A stretch of DNA of 64,000 nucleotides from Paracoccus aestuariivivens (GCF_009711225.1 NZ_WMIE01000016.1:1-64000), one strand, 5' to 3'; shown: positions 1 through 8,966, numbered from the stretch's first letter. Translations and numbers: made by a program. Notes: generated by a model not told the origin, from the letters alone.

Positions 1-241
1 CGCGCAGGGCCACGGCGACCGCCAGCCCCAGCACGATGGCCGAGAGCGCAATGCCGGTCTCGACATGGGGGATGGGAATGCCCAGCACCCCGAGCGCGCC
101 GCCATAAGCCATGACCAGCGGGAAGACCACCGGCAGGATCCAGATCGCGGGCTGGCCAAGGAACGCGCTCCACAAGCCGACCGCCAGCATGGCGAAGACG
201 TGATCCCATCCGCTGATGGGATGCATCACACCGCTCATGAA
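1..241 (-). pseudogene. HupE/UreJ family protein, fragment cut by IS6 element
   Basis: The reverse strand reads open from the left edge to base 241. It encodes a HupE/UreJ-type membrane segment with the family motif HPISGWDH followed by hydrophobic stretches (FAMLAVGLW, WILPVVFPLVMAYGGALGVLGI). HupE/UreJ proteins are small inner-membrane proteins linked to nickel uptake for hydrogenase or urease. The signal peptide and the residues normally preceding the HPxSGWDH motif are missing because the IS6 element starts at 242. The other end runs off the window. An ATG at 236-238 could start a shortened protein, but I read this as a disrupted gene. Family call is firm; functional status is inferred. 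Confidence 0.75.
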
Positions 242-260
242 GGTTCTGTCGCGACTTTTG
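242..260 (+). repeat. IS6 left terminal inverted repeat
   Basis: ggttctgtcgcgacttttg. It pairs with 1039-1057 read on the reverse strand, with two mismatches. Confidence 0.85.
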
Positions 261-316
261 TATGGCGTTGTGTGCCGTTATCAACGCCCCGGGGGAAAAC
301 CGAGGGGCGGCGGGTC

Positions 317-1003
317 GTGTCGATATCGTTCAAGTGGGCGCAGTATCCGATGAGTGTCATCCTCTTCGCGGTGTTCTTCTATCTGCGCTACCCCGTCTCC
401 TATCGGGACCTTGAAGAGATCATATCCGAACGTGGGTTTGAGATCGATCATTCGACGCTGAATCGATGGATTGTCCGATATGCACCGCTCCTTGCCGATC
501 AGGCCCACGCCCGCAAGCGAACGTCGGCCAGCTCATGGCGGGCCGACGAGACCTATATAAAGGTGCGGGGTCAATGGACCTATCTATACCGCGCTGTTGA
601 CCGAGACGGGCAGACACTGGATTTCATGCTGTCTGAGCGGCGAAATTTGCCTGCTGCACGGCGGTTCTTCAAGAAGGTCATCGCCAGCAACAGCGGGCCG
701 GAACGGGTCGTTATCGACAAGAGCGGCGCCAATCTCGTGGGGCTTCAGGCGGTCAACGTCATCCTGAAATTCACGGACCAAGGCACGCAAATCCACATCC
801 GCCAGGCAAAATATCTGAACAATATCCTTGAGCAGGACCATCGCTTCATCAAGCGGATCACCAAACCGATGATGGGCTTCAAGGCATTCCATTCAGCCGA
901 AGCAACTCTGGCCGGGATCGAGGTGGCACATATGATCCGCAAGGGGCCGATCGCCAACAGGAATCGCCGCCCCTTTCAGGTTTCCGCTGAACTCGCGGGC
1001 TGA
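317..1003 (+). CDS. IS6-family transposase
   Basis: This 228-aa DDE transposase catalyses replicative transposition of the surrounding element. The family N-terminus (FFYLRYPVSYRDLEEI, a helix-turn-helix region) is followed by the catalytic acidic residues: D in WRADETY, D in VVIDKSG and E in ILEQDHRFIKR, the last with the typical downstream K/R. Length matches the usual 230-240 aa. I chose the GTG at 317 because it gives the canonical short N-terminus; the frame stays open back to base 65 but enters the terminal repeat and the flanking hupE DNA, so that extension is not real. No frameshift or stop is visible, so the gene looks intact. Confidence 0.88.
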   Translation: MSISFKWAQYPMSVILFAVFFYLRYPVSYRDLEEIISERGFEIDHSTLNRWIVRYAPLLADQAHARKRTSASSWRADETYIKVRGQWTYLYRAVDRDGQTLDFMLSERRNLPAARRFFKKVIASNSGPERVVIDKSGANLVGLQAVNVILKFTDQGTQIHIRQAKYLNNILEQDHRFIKRITKPMMGFKAFHSAEATLAGIEVAHMIRKGPIANRNRRPFQVSAELAG

Positions 1004-1038
1004 CTCTGTCCACGGGTAGGCTTGTATTCAAGCCATGC

Positions 1039-1057
1039 CAAAAGTTGCGACACAACC
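1039..1057 (-). repeat. IS6 right terminal inverted repeat
   Basis: caaaagttgcgacacaacc. Reverse complement of the left end with two mismatches. It lies 35 bases past the transposase stop. Confidence 0.85.
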
Positions 1058-1174
1058 ACATGGTTTCAGTACCACATCGATTTGGCGGCACTCATTGTGT
1101 CGTGCGAAGGTCGGCTGAATGGCGGCACAGGTTTGTATAAGATCCCATGAGTGCCCGGTGATGTCGGTGCGATG

Positions 1175-1543
1175 TCAGGTTTTATCAGGTTTTTCGAGCT
1201 GCTGGCGGTATTTAGCCCAGAGTCTTCGCTGTGCCTCGGCGATGCGTTCCTAGCCCTCTGGGGTCGTTGGGCCGGTCGAGATCCCGCCGTGCAACCGGCA
1301 GCGCGCCTTGCCCGGCTCGCTTTTCAGTTTGCAGGCTATGCCGCGACGGGTCAGGGCACCGCAGTCTTGGCGATGCATCTGTGCGAACACCGCGCTGCGC
1401 AGGACCTTGGCGGCGTGAAACACCCGCAGATGCGCCATGGTGATCGAGTCGGACAGTTGCAGGCGGAAAAATCCCAAGCCCGGACGGCTGTTCAGAATGC
1501 GCAGGCGCTCCGGCTGGTCGAAGGCCCGGACGATCGCTGCCAA
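1175..1543 (-). pseudogene. HGG-STGP motif protein remnant with internal amber stop
   Basis: Reverse-strand reading contains CGALTRRGIACKLKSEPG..RCRLHGGISTGPTTPEG, then a TAG at 1250-1252, then in the same frame ERIAEAQRRLWAKYRQQ to a TGA at 1175-1177. The cysteine-rich start and the HGG.STGP.TPEG..RIAEAQRRRWA block resemble a small domain I know from proteins near phage and mobile genes in alphaproteobacteria; its biochemical role is unknown to me. The stop falls inside the conserved block, so this is a broken copy unless the stop is suppressed. Sequence upstream of the cysteines (up to 1543) is open but not recognised. 1058-1174, between this and the IS6 end, shows nothing. Confidence 0.55.
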
Positions 1544-1569
1544 TGTCGTCGCGTGGCCGTCCAGCGCAC

Positions 1570-1997
1570 GCCGCAGTCAGAATGGCAGATCAGGTCGGGA
1601 GCGGGTCGGCGGTTCAGCAGCGCCATGCGCAGAGCGTCGACGGCAAGGCTGCTCTTGAGCCGATCCGACATGGACCAGCCGATATCTCCATCGTCGCCAA
1701 GTAAAGCAAGCTCCCGTCGGTCGGCACATAGCTGATGTCGGCGAGCCAGACCCGGACAGGCGCTATCGCCCGTACGTTCCGCTTCAGAAGGTTCGGCGCA
1801 ATGCCGAACTGGTGACGGCTATCCGTCGTCCGAGGCACCGAGTGAGCGCGGCGCGGTGTTCGAAATCTGTTCTCGTTCATCAGCTTGGTGACCGTCTTCC
1901 GCGCGATCAGGATGCCTTTATCGCGTAACTCGGCATGATTGTGCGGGGCACCATAGTGTCGCTGGCTGCCTTCGAAGATTGCGCGGATCTTCGTGGC
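1570..1997 (-). pseudogene. IS3-family transposase orfB remnant, frameshifted and truncated
   Basis: Reverse-strand pieces match the IS3 orfB integrase. From 1997 downward reads a segment with HYGAPHNHAELRDKG, then RTTDSRHQFGIAPNLL and VWLADISYVPTDGSLLYLAT (first catalytic Asp in LADISY). Near 1685-1697 the frame shifts and reading continues as GDIGWSMSDRLKSSLAVDALRMAL and LICHSDCG (second Asp region), with material deleted at the shift. After HSDCG at about 1570 the homology stops, so the third catalytic residue is missing. The element cannot make an active transposase. Confidence 0.7.
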
Positions 1998-2271
1998 AAA
2001 CGCGTCCCCTGCGGCTTGGCGCGCCGCCCGTTTCGGGGCGGCAGCGCGCCAGGCGTGAAACCAGCTCGGCCAGTTCCGCCTCGGCCTTCCGTCGCCTCAC
2101 CACCTCGGCGGAACCCGCGGCCTCAAGCTCGAGCCGCCAGCCCTTCAGCTGCGACGAGGTAATGCCAAGTTCCTGCGCAACACCGGCCTGCGTGACATCC
2201 GGCTTTGACAGGCGTGCGACAGACCGCTCCTTGAATTCTGCCGTGAAACGGCGACGTGCTCCCTTGCTCAT
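1918..2271 (-). pseudogene. IS3-family orfA remnant
   Basis: Starts at ATG 2269-2271 (a second ATG lies just upstream at 2272-2274) with MSKGARRRFTAEFKERSVARLSK, followed by a helix-turn-helix region typical of IS3 orfA. The first about 60 residues look good; then the frame enters unrelated sequence (RCRPETGGAP...) where the coiled leucine-zipper region should be, and it overlaps the start of the orfB remnant in another frame. An internal deletion therefore joins the orfA middle to the orfB middle. No clear terminal inverted repeats are recognisable. Confidence 0.65.
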
Positions 2272-2350
2272 CATTGATCCCCTCCGCCGAGAGTAAATTA
2301 ACTCCCAGTCGGGGATCACGGGGCAAGGTTAACCGTGGTGCGGCCCTGTG

Positions 2351-2375
2351 TTCAGGACTGATCCTTCGTCCTGAA
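2351..2375. repeat. Perfect 8-bp inverted repeat downstream of glnA
   Basis: Arms TTCAGGAC (2351-2358) and GTCCTGAA (2368-2375) with a 9-base loop. It lies between the IS3 remnant and the glnA terminator, has no T-run, and could be an old element end or a backup terminator. The rest of 2272-2463 holds no gene that I can see. Confidence 0.5.
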
Positions 2376-2463
2376 AGTATAAGCACCCCCAGTCCGGCAG
2401 CAGGGGCAACCGTCAGTCTGAAGATGATCGCAAATACGGATTTGCGGTCAATCCCCCCGAAAC

Positions 2464-2492
2464 AAAAAGGCCGCCCATTGGCGGCCTTTCCT
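2464..2492 (-). terminator. Rho-independent terminator of glnBA
   Basis: 10-bp stem AAAGGCCGCC / GGCGGCCTTT with a 4-base loop; read leftward it ends in a T-run. It lies 20 bases after the glnA stop codon. Confidence 0.85.
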
Positions 2493-2510
2493 GTTTGCTT
2501 CGTGTGCCGA

Positions 2511-3917
2511 TCAGCAGCTGTAATACATTGCGTACTCGATCGGGTGGGGGGTGTGCTCGTAGGCATACACTTCTTCCCACTTCAGCTTGATGTAGCCTTC
2601 CAGCTGGTCGCGGGTGAACACGTCACCGGCGAGCAGGAAGTCCATGTCCTTCTCAAGCTCTTCCAGCGCTTCGCGCAGCGAACCGCAGACGGTCGGGATC
2701 TCGGCCAGTTCTTCTGGCGGCAGATCGTAGAGGTCCTTGTCCGAAGCCGGACCCGGATCGATCTTGTTCTTGATGCCGTCCAGACCAGCCATCAGCAGAG
2801 CGGCGAAGGCCAGATAGGGGTTTGCGGCCGGATCGGGGAAGCGGGCCTCGACGCGCTTGGCTTTCGGCGACTCGGTCCACGGAATACGAACGCAACCCGA
2901 GCGGTTGCGGGCCGAGTAGGCGCGCAGAACCGGAGCCTCGAAGCCCGGGATCAGACGTTTGTACGAGTTGGTCGCCGGGTTGGTCAGCGCGTTCAACGCT
3001 TTCGCGTGCTTCAGGATGCCACCGATGAAATACAGCGCTTCCTGCGACAGGTCGGCATATTTGTCGCCTGCGAAGAGAGGCTTCCCGTCTTTCCAGATCG
3101 ACATGTTCACGTGCATGCCCGAGCCGTTATCGCCTTTCATCGGCTTCGGCATGAAAGTCGCCGATTTGCCGTAGGCGGCAGCCACGTTGTGGATGACGTA
3201 TTTGTATTTCTGGATGTTGTCGGCCTGCTCGACCAGCCCGCCGAAGATCATGCCCAGTTCGTGCTGCGCGGTCGCAACCTCGTGGTGGTGCTTGTCGACC
3301 TTGATGCCCATGCGCTTCATGGTCGAGAGCATCTCGCCGCGAATGTCCTGGGCGGCGTCGATCGGGTTTACCGGGAAATAGCCGCCCTTATGGGCTGCGC
3401 GGTGGCCGAGGTTGCCATCCTCATAGGAGGAATCGGTGTTCCAGGCGGCGTCGACGGCGTCGATCTCGAACGAGACTTTCTGCGGCGAAACCTGGTATTT
3501 CACGTCGTCGAACAGGAAGAATTCAGCTTCCGGACCGAAATAGGCGACATCACCGATGCCCGAGGACTTCAGATAGGCTTCGGCTTTGACGGCAGTACCA
3601 CGCGGGTCGCGGGAATAGGCTTCGCCGGTATCCGGCTCGACCACGTTGCAGTGCACGCAGAGGGTTTTTTCGGCGTAGAACGGGTCGATGTAAGCCGAGG
3701 CCGGGTCCAGGATCAGCTTCATGTCGGACTGGTCGATGGATTTCCAGCCTGCGATCGACGAACCATCGAACATGAAGCCTTCTTCGAAGAAGTCTTCGTC
3801 GACCAGATCGGCGACCAGCGTCACGTGCTGAAGCTTGCCCTTGGGATCGGTGAAGCGAACGTCGACGTATTCTACGTCCTCGTCCTTCATCAGATCCAGT
3901 ACGTCCTTGACTTTCAT
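2511..3917 (-). CDS. glnA: Type I glutamine synthetase
   Basis: Condenses ammonia with glutamate using ATP; the main ammonium assimilation enzyme, a cytosolic dodecamer. 468 aa, the normal GSI-beta length. The N-terminal beta-grasp (about 1-100) includes [10 protein letters not shown]; the catalytic domain has [10 protein letters not shown], the [10 protein letters not shown] ammonium/glutamate region and the NRSGCVRIP segment. Tyr397 in DLYDLPPEE is the adenylylation site used by GlnE, so activity is probably controlled by covalent modification. It lies downstream of glnB on the same strand, with a 99-base gap that could hold a second promoter. The terminator at 2464-2492 closes the unit. 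Confidence 0.97.
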   Translation of the reverse strand: MKVKDVLDLMKDEDVEYVDVRFTDPKGKLQHVTLVADLVDEDFFEEGFMFDGSSIAGWKSIDQSDMKLILDPASAYIDPFYAEKTLCVHCNVVEPDTGEAYSRDPRGTAVKAEAYLKSSGIGDVAYFGPEAEFFLFDDVKYQVSPQKVSFEIDAVDAAWNTDSSYEDGNLGHRAAHKGGYFPVNPIDAAQDIRGEMLSTMKRMGIKVDKHHHEVATAQHELGMIFGGLVEQADNIQKYKYVIHNVAAAYGKSATFMPKPMKGDNGSGMHVNMSIWKDGKPLFAGDKYADLSQEALYFIGGILKHAKALNALTNPATNSYKRLIPGFEAPVLRAYSARNRSGCVRIPWTESPKAKRVEARFPDPAANPYLAFAALLMAGLDGIKNKIDPGPASDKDLYDLPPEELAEIPTVCGSLREALEELEKDMDFLLAGDVFTRDQLEGYIKLKWEEVYAYEHTPHPIEYAMYYSC

Positions 3918-4016
3918 TGGATTCCTTCCTCCATTCAGTCAGCCCGACCGCCGCGGCCGGACAGGGTAAGGTTTACGACCGGCCTATATAGGCCGGCCCC
4001 AAATTGCGCCGCGAGA

Positions 4017-4484
<468 letters not shown>

Positions 4485-4508
4485 TGGCCCAAAGGATGTG
4501 CAGCAGAT

Positions 4509-6029
4509 ATGGGCAGCTCTTCGCCGATCCTGGCGACTCGACAGATGCGCGCGGTCGAGGAAGCCGCGATCAGCAGCGGTGTCGAAACAGGTAGCAGCCT
4601 GATGGAGCGTGCCGGTCGGGCGGCAGCCGCGGCGATTGCGGCACATTGGCCCGAGTTCATTCGGGACGGGCGCGAGGCGCTGATTCTATGCGGCTTAGGC
4701 AATAACGGCGGAGACGGTTATGTGATCGCGCGCCATCTCGCGGGGCAGGGCTGGCCCGTGCGCGTGGCTGCCCTTGGGCAACCCGGTACCGTCGAGGCCG
4801 AAGGCGCGTCCGCCTTGTGGCGTGGTCAGACGGTCGGGATCGGTTCGGTCAGCATGGCTTCGGGCCGGCGGATCGGATTGTGCATCGATGCGCTATTCGG
4901 GACAGGAATTTCCCGGCCACTGGACCCCGAAATCGCGGGTCTTCTCAGGGGGATTGCCGCCTCGGGCTGTCCGATCGCGGCGGTCGATATCCTCAGCGGC
5001 CTTTGCGCCACCAGCGGGCGGGTTCTGGGGGATATACGTCTGCCGGAAGCTGATCTGACAGTGACGTTCCACCGCCCGAAACTGGGACACTTCCTGTCCG
5101 ATGGCGGCACTTTGAGCGGTCAGGTCGTGACTTGCGATATCGGACTTGAGCCGTGGAGCGAAGCTGCGGGGGATTCGGTTCTATTGGCAGGGCCATCGCA
5201 GGCTCTGCAGAAGCGGGCAGGTCACAAATACAGTCATGGGCATGCGCTGATCATGGCAGGAGGCGCGGGCAAAGGCGGCGCTGCGCGGCTGTCGGGCCGC
5301 GCCGCCCTGCGTGTCGGGGCTGGCTTGGTGACGGTGGCTCCGCCGCCTGATGCGCTTTCCGAAAACGCGGCCAGACTCGATGCGATCATGCTGGACGGAC
5401 TCTCGGATGCCGAGGCGATGCTGCAAAGGCTGCGCGACCCAAGAATCAATGCCCTGTGCCTTGGGCCGGGATTGGGGCTGCCGCGCGCCAAGGAACTGGT
5501 TCCTGCCGCGCTTTCGGTCGGGCGACCGGTCGTGTTGGATGCGGATGCGCTGACGGCCTTTGCGGACGGTCCGGATGGACTTTTCGCGCAATTGCACGAA
5601 GGAGCGGTATTGACCCCGCATGATGGCGAGTTCGCCCGTCTGTTCCCTGACCTTGCGCGCAAGGTCAGGGATGAAACGGCGAAAGGTCCTGCATTTTCGC
5701 GCCTTGATGCCGTGCGGTTGGCTGCGGCGCGTTGTGGCGCGACAGTGCTGCTGAAGGGGCCGGATACGGTCATTTCATCGCCCGAGGGGCGGGCCCTTAT
5801 CGCTGCCGCAACCGGAGTATATGCCGCGCCGTGGCTGGCCACCGCCGGTTCGGGTGACGTTCTGTCCGGCCTGATCACGGGTCTGCTGGCGCGCGGTTTC
5901 GAGCCGCTTGATGCAGCAGGAACGGCGGCTTGGCTTCACGCCGAGGCCGCACGGCAATTCGGTCCGGGATTGATTGCCGAAGACTTGCCCGAGGCGATTC
6001 CGGCTGTGTTGCGAACATTGTGGAACTAA
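4509..6029 (+). CDS. nnr: Bifunctional NAD(P)H-hydrate epimerase / ADP-dependent dehydratase
   Basis: Repairs hydrated NADH and NADPH: the N-terminal half epimerises R- and S-NAD(P)HX, the C-terminal half dehydrates the S form. 506 aa, a normal fused length. The epimerase half has the nucleotide loop LGNNGGDGYVIARHL and the substrate segment VDILSGL (most homologues have DIPSGL, so a Pro-to-Leu change). The kinase-like half starts near KYSHGHALIMAGG and ends with the ATP-site motif ATAGSGDVLSGLI. ATG 4509 is preferred over an upstream TTG. It is transcribed away from glnB; the next feature is tRNA-Leu, 75 bases on. Confidence 0.93.
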   Translation: MGSSSPILATRQMRAVEEAAISSGVETGSSLMERAGRAAAAAIAAHWPEFIRDGREALILCGLGNNGGDGYVIARHLAGQGWPVRVAALGQPGTVEAEGASALWRGQTVGIGSVSMASGRRIGLCIDALFGTGISRPLDPEIAGLLRGIAASGCPIAAVDILSGLCATSGRVLGDIRLPEADLTVTFHRPKLGHFLSDGGTLSGQVVTCDIGLEPWSEAAGDSVLLAGPSQALQKRAGHKYSHGHALIMAGGAGKGGAARLSGRAALRVGAGLVTVAPPPDALSENAARLDAIMLDGLSDAEAMLQRLRDPRINALCLGPGLGLPRAKELVPAALSVGRPVVLDADALTAFADGPDGLFAQLHEGAVLTPHDGEFARLFPDLARKVRDETAKGPAFSRLDAVRLAAARCGATVLLKGPDTVISSPEGRALIAAATGVYAAPWLATAGSGDVLSGLITGLLARGFEPLDAAGTAAWLHAEAARQFGPGLIAEDLPEAIPAVLRTLWN

Positions 6030-6104
6030 GCGCATTTTCCCTCTCGCCACCCGCCAAAGGCTTTGCTAATAGACCGATACTTCGCGCTTAGCGCCAAGTG
6101 TCGT

Positions 6105-6189
6105 GCGGGTGTGGCGAAATTGGCAGACGCACCAGATTTAGGTTCTGGCGCCGCAAGGCGTGGGGGTTCAAGTCCCTCCACCCGCACCA
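6105..6189 (+). tRNA. tRNA-Leu (anticodon TAG)
   Basis: An 85-nt class II tRNA with a long variable arm. Acceptor arms GCGGGTG and CACCCGC pair, the anticodon stem CCAGA/TCTGG holds a loop with TAG, the T-arm contains GGTTCAAGTCC, and CCA is encoded at 6187-6189. It reads CUA leucine codons. No integrase or att-like duplication is seen beside it. Confidence 0.95.
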
Positions 6190-6217
6190 CAGATTTTCGG
6201 ACAATCCAGTCGCTTCA

Positions 6218-6250
6218 GGTCGCAATAAATTGCGACCCGTTTTGCGTGTT
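6218..6250 (+). terminator. Terminator after tRNA-Leu
   Basis: Perfect 8-bp stem GGTCGCAA / TTGCGACC with loop TAAA (6218-6237), followed by the T-rich stretch CGTTTTGCGTGTTTT. It lies 28 bases past the tRNA 3' end. Confidence 0.65.
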
Positions 6251-6306
6251 TTGTCTGGCCGGTTTTCGCCTATATGGGTGGATTTCCGCCGATCTCCGTA
6301 ACGGAA

Positions 6307-6335
6307 TTGTCACATTGTTTTGTCTTTTGTATCAA
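6307..6335 (+). promoter_or_regulatory. Sigma-70-type promoter of the outer-membrane protein gene
   Basis: TTGTCA (6307-6312), a 17-base spacer, TATCAA (6330-6335). Transcription would start near 6342, giving a leader of about 39 nt that is mostly the hairpin at 6356-6375. Confidence 0.6.
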
Positions 6336-6355
6336 TGGTGTGGCTGATAGTCGCA

Positions 6356-6375
6356 GTCTCCTTACTACAGGAGAT
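6356..6375 (+). promoter_or_regulatory. Hairpin that pairs with the ribosome-binding site
   Basis: TCTCCT (6357-6362) pairs perfectly with AGGAGA (6369-6374) around loop TACTAC, with a possible extra G-U pair at 6356/6375. The whole Shine-Dalgarno AGGAG of the following gene is inside the stem. This could make translation temperature-sensitive or dependent on a small RNA; the pairing is seen, the role is inferred. Confidence 0.5.
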
Positions 6376-6380
6376 ACACT

Positions 6381-6971
6381 ATGAAATTGGCTTCTTACGC
6401 GATCATCGCAGGTCTGGCCGCTACTGCAGCAAACGCAGGTGGTTATGTCCCCCCGGTCGTCGAGACGCCCGTGGCCCCGATCGTGGAAACGGTCGAGCCG
6501 GTCGCAGCTGATTGGACTGGCTTCTACGCCGGTGTCCAATACGGCAAAGGCAATGCCGAGCTCAGCGTTCCCGGTGCTTCGGCTGACGAAGATTTCGACG
6601 CCTATGGCCTGCACGCTGGTTACCTGCGCGATTTCGGCCAGTTCGTTCTGGGCGGCGAAGCCGACTATAACCGCATCAACCTTGACGAGAGCGGCGATGC
6701 CGACCTGTTCCGTCTGCGTGGCCGTGCAGGTTACGACATGGGTAAATTCCTGCCCTACGCAACGCTGGGTGTAGCGCAGCTGGAAAGCGACGATCTGTCG
6801 GAAACCGGCATCACCTACGGTATCGGTGCTGACTACATGATCAACGACAAGTTCACCGTCGGCGCGGAATACTCGCGCAACGACTTCAAAGACGTTGCCG
6901 AGGATGTTGTCGGTTCGGGCGCGGATCTGGACACCGATCTGTTCCAGGTGCGTGCGTCCTACCGCTTCTGA
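6381..6971 (+). CDS. Small outer-membrane beta-barrel protein
   Basis: 196 aa with a clear Sec signal peptide (MKLASYAIIAGLAATAANA, cleavage near residue 19), a short Pro/Val/Glu-rich linker (about 20-43), then a barrel domain starting WTGFYAGVQYG. The alternating strands and the terminal aromatic VRASYRF are typical of the 8-stranded OmpA/OmpW/Omp25-like group (PF13505 type), which insert through the Bam complex. No peptidoglycan-binding domain follows. The exact substrate or adhesion role is unknown. It is a single-gene unit with its own promoter and terminator; the ribosome site sits in a hairpin. Confidence 0.85.
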   Translation: MKLASYAIIAGLAATAANAGGYVPPVVETPVAPIVETVEPVAADWTGFYAGVQYGKGNAELSVPGASADEDFDAYGLHAGYLRDFGQFVLGGEADYNRINLDESGDADLFRLRGRAGYDMGKFLPYATLGVAQLESDDLSETGITYGIGADYMINDKFTVGAEYSRNDFKDVAEDVVGSGADLDTDLFQVRASYRF

Positions 6972-6992
6972 TCGGACCGTCAGGTTTGAGCG

Positions 6993-7019
6993 AAACGCCC
7001 CCGCAAGGGGGCGTTTTTC
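6993..7019 (+). terminator. Terminator of the outer-membrane protein gene
   Basis: 10-bp stem AAACGCCCCC / GGGGGCGTTT with loop GCAA, then TTT. It lies 21 bases past the stop codon. Confidence 0.88.
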
Positions 7020-7060
7020 GTTTGTCCTGCACAGTTCTCGATACAAGCGGCTGCCCAAAC

Positions 7061-7088
7061 GAAAAGGCCGCCCCCGAAGGGACGGCCT
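7061..7088 (-). terminator. Terminator of tig
   Basis: Stem AGGCCGCCCC / GGGACGGCCT (one mismatch), loop CGAA; read leftward it ends in TTTT. It lies 22 bases past the tig stop. Confidence 0.8.
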
Positions 7089-7110
7089 GAACGCGGACTG
7101 ATCGTCAGGA

Positions 7111-8445
7111 TCAGAGGGTGTCCAAAGCCTCAATGGCTTTTTCCAGCTCTTCCTTGGTCACGGTCTTGTCGGCAACTTTCGCGCCGTCAACGATGTGATC
7201 GACGACCTTGTCTTCGAAGATCGGAGCGCGCAGCTGCTGCTGGGCCTGCGGGTTCTGCTGGATGAACTCGAAGAACTGACGCTCTTGGCCCGGATATTGA
7301 CGAGCCTGGTTCAGGACGGCTTGGGTCATTTCCTGATCAGAGACAGTGATTTCGGCTTTCTGGCCGATTTCAGCTAGCAGCAGGCCCAGACGGACGCGGC
7401 GCTCGGCAAGCGATTTGTGCTCGTCGGTGGGCTCGATCTCGCCGTGGTTGTGGCCGTGATCATCCGGGTTTTCTTCGTGCCACAACTGGTGTGCGATCTG
7501 ACCGGCTTCGGCTTCGACCAGCGATTCGGGCAGGTCGAACTTGACCAGGCCGTCCAGCTTGTCCAGCAGGGCGCGTTTCAGGATCTGACGCGAAGCACCT
7601 TTGTATTCAGCTTCCAGACGGCCGCGGATTTGCGTTTTCAGCGCTTCCAGATCGTCCGCACCGAATTTTTTGGCCAGCTCGTCGTCCAGTTCAGCGGCTT
7701 TCGGCGCTTTGACGGCTTTGACGGTGGTTTCGAAGACGGCATCTTTGCCAGCCAGAGTCGGGTGGCCGTAGTCTTCGGGGAACTTCACTTCGACTTTAAC
7801 TTCGTCGCCGGCTTTGGCGCCAACGAGTTGAGCCTCGAAGCCCGGGATGAAGCTGTTCGAGCCCAGAACCAGCGGGTAGTCTTCGGCAGTGCCGCCGTCG
7901 AATGCTTCGCCGTCAACCATGCCTTTGAAGTCGATCACGACCTGATCGCCGTCTTTCGACTTGGTGCCTTTCTTGCGGTCTTCGAACGACTGGGCGTTTT
8001 TCGCAAGATTTTCGAGAGCTTCGGTCACTTGCTCGTCGCTGGCTTCAACGACGAGACGCTCCAGCTCGACGCCCGACAGATCGGCATCCGGAATGGCGGG
8101 AAGGGTTTCGTAGGCGACGGTGACGACGACGTCGTCGCCCTCTTTCCAGTTTTCGCCGTCAACCATTTCGACCTTGGGCTGAAGGGCCGGACGGTCGCCC
8201 GAAGTTTCCAGATGGCCGCGCAGAGCTGCGTCGATGGCTTCTTGCATGGCATCGCCCAGAACGCGCTGGCCGAATTGTTTTTTCAGCATCGCCATCGGGA
8301 CTTTGCCCTTGCGGAAGCCCTTCATCTCGACTTCGGGCTGGGCTTCTTTCAGCTTTGCTTCAACCTGCGCCGCCAGATCGGCCGCCGGCAGGGTGAATTC
8401 ATAGCCGCGCTTCAGCCCTTCGTTCTGGGTTTCCTTGACCTGCAT
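7111..8445 (-). CDS. tig: Trigger factor, ribosome-associated chaperone and prolyl isomerase
   Basis: Binds at the ribosome exit tunnel and helps nascent chains fold. 444 aa. The N-terminal ribosome-binding domain carries the signature [16 protein letters not shown]; the FKBP-type PPIase domain has [20 protein letters not shown] and the [18 protein letters not shown] segment; a long helical C-terminal domain follows. The start at 8443-8445 ([10 protein letters not shown]) matches the family N-terminus; an upstream in-frame extension is not conserved-looking. A histidine-rich insert ([14 protein letters not shown]) lies in the C-terminal part. Transcribed alone, with its own terminator. Confidence 0.96.
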   Translation of the reverse strand: MQVKETQNEGLKRGYEFTLPAADLAAQVEAKLKEAQPEVEMKGFRKGKVPMAMLKKQFGQRVLGDAMQEAIDAALRGHLETSGDRPALQPKVEMVDGENWKEGDDVVVTVAYETLPAIPDADLSGVELERLVVEASDEQVTEALENLAKNAQSFEDRKKGTKSKDGDQVVIDFKGMVDGEAFDGGTAEDYPLVLGSNSFIPGFEAQLVGAKAGDEVKVEVKFPEDYGHPTLAGKDAVFETTVKAVKAPKAAELDDELAKKFGADDLEALKTQIRGRLEAEYKGASRQILKRALLDKLDGLVKFDLPESLVEAEAGQIAHQLWHEENPDDHGHNHGEIEPTDEHKSLAERRVRLGLLLAEIGQKAEITVSDQEMTQAVLNQARQYPGQERQFFEFIQQNPQAQQQLRAPIFEDKVVDHIVDGAKVADKTVTKEELEKAIEALDTL

Positions 8446-8717
8446 TTGCGTTCCTTCATCCAACCAAGTTGCGGTGGGGAAGGGTCCCCGGCAAAGGGCA
8501 TTATGCGCCCTCAGCACCCCCGCAGTGTTTCAGCGCGCTAGGTATGGGATTTTGCCGCCTATAGCAAGAACCAAGGCGGCTGCGGGGCAGGCCTTGGCGT
8601 AGGATTCGGGCGCGGCAGATCGTCCGGTCCCGTGCGCGTTCGGGCATGTTCCCGGTGGTTGTGATCGGCGTCGGGACGGCCGCATGAAAATACTGCGAGG
8701 CCGATGCGTTTTTCCGC
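8446..8717. other. Intergenic region between tig and tRNA-Ala, no gene seen
   Basis: About 270 GC-rich bases that should hold the tig promoter (leftward). Several short open frames exist on both strands but none shows ribosome sites or recognisable protein sequence. Confidence 0.5.
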
Positions 8718-8746
8718 TTGCGCCCCCATGCGGACCTCCCTATACG
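8718..8746 (+). promoter_or_regulatory. Promoter of tRNA-Ala copy 1
   Basis: TTGCGC (8718-8723), a 17-base spacer, TATACG (8741-8746). The mature tRNA begins 41 bases after the -10. Confidence 0.6.
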
Positions 8747-8787
8747 ACGCCCCACAAGGACGGCGGCAACGCCTTCCGACCTCCGGT

Positions 8788-8863
<76 letters not shown>

Positions 8864-8935
8864 AATAAATCTCGAAATTTCAAGGCACTACAGCCCTTCA
8901 GGGCCGTCAATCTGTTTCGGATTCCGGTTGTGGTC

Positions 8936-8966
8936 CGGTTGTTGGCCAGCTGTGGGCCGGTTTTTT
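8936..8966 (+). terminator. Possible terminator after tRNA-Ala copy 1
   Basis: A GGCC...GGCC stem (8944-8947 and 8955-8958), with a possible outer CCGG pairing, is followed by a run of six Ts at 8961-8966. The stem is short, so the call is tentative. Confidence 0.45.

Larger units (their letters stand above)
242..1057 (+). mobile_element. IS6-family insertion sequence, about 816 bp
   Basis: The element has one DDE transposase gene and 19-bp imperfect terminal inverted repeats (242-260 and 1039-1057; 17 of 19 positions match). Size and organisation fit the IS6/IS26 family. The 8 bases on each side (ctcatgaa on the left, acatggtt on the right) do not match, so the usual 8-bp target duplication is absent. 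That suggests the element marks a deletion or cointegrate-derived rearrangement and not a simple insertion. Confidence 0.88.

Noticed and set aside
234..1065. 8-bp target duplication around the IS6 element
   Set aside because: Flanks ctcatgaa and acatggtt are not alike.
6105..6260. tRNA-Leu as an integration site for a mobile island
   Set aside because: No integrase, no repeat of the tRNA 3' end downstream, and ordinary genes follow.
7417..8541. A 374-codon frame opposite tig
   Set aside because: Phe/Val-rich antisense shadow of trigger factor; no start signal.
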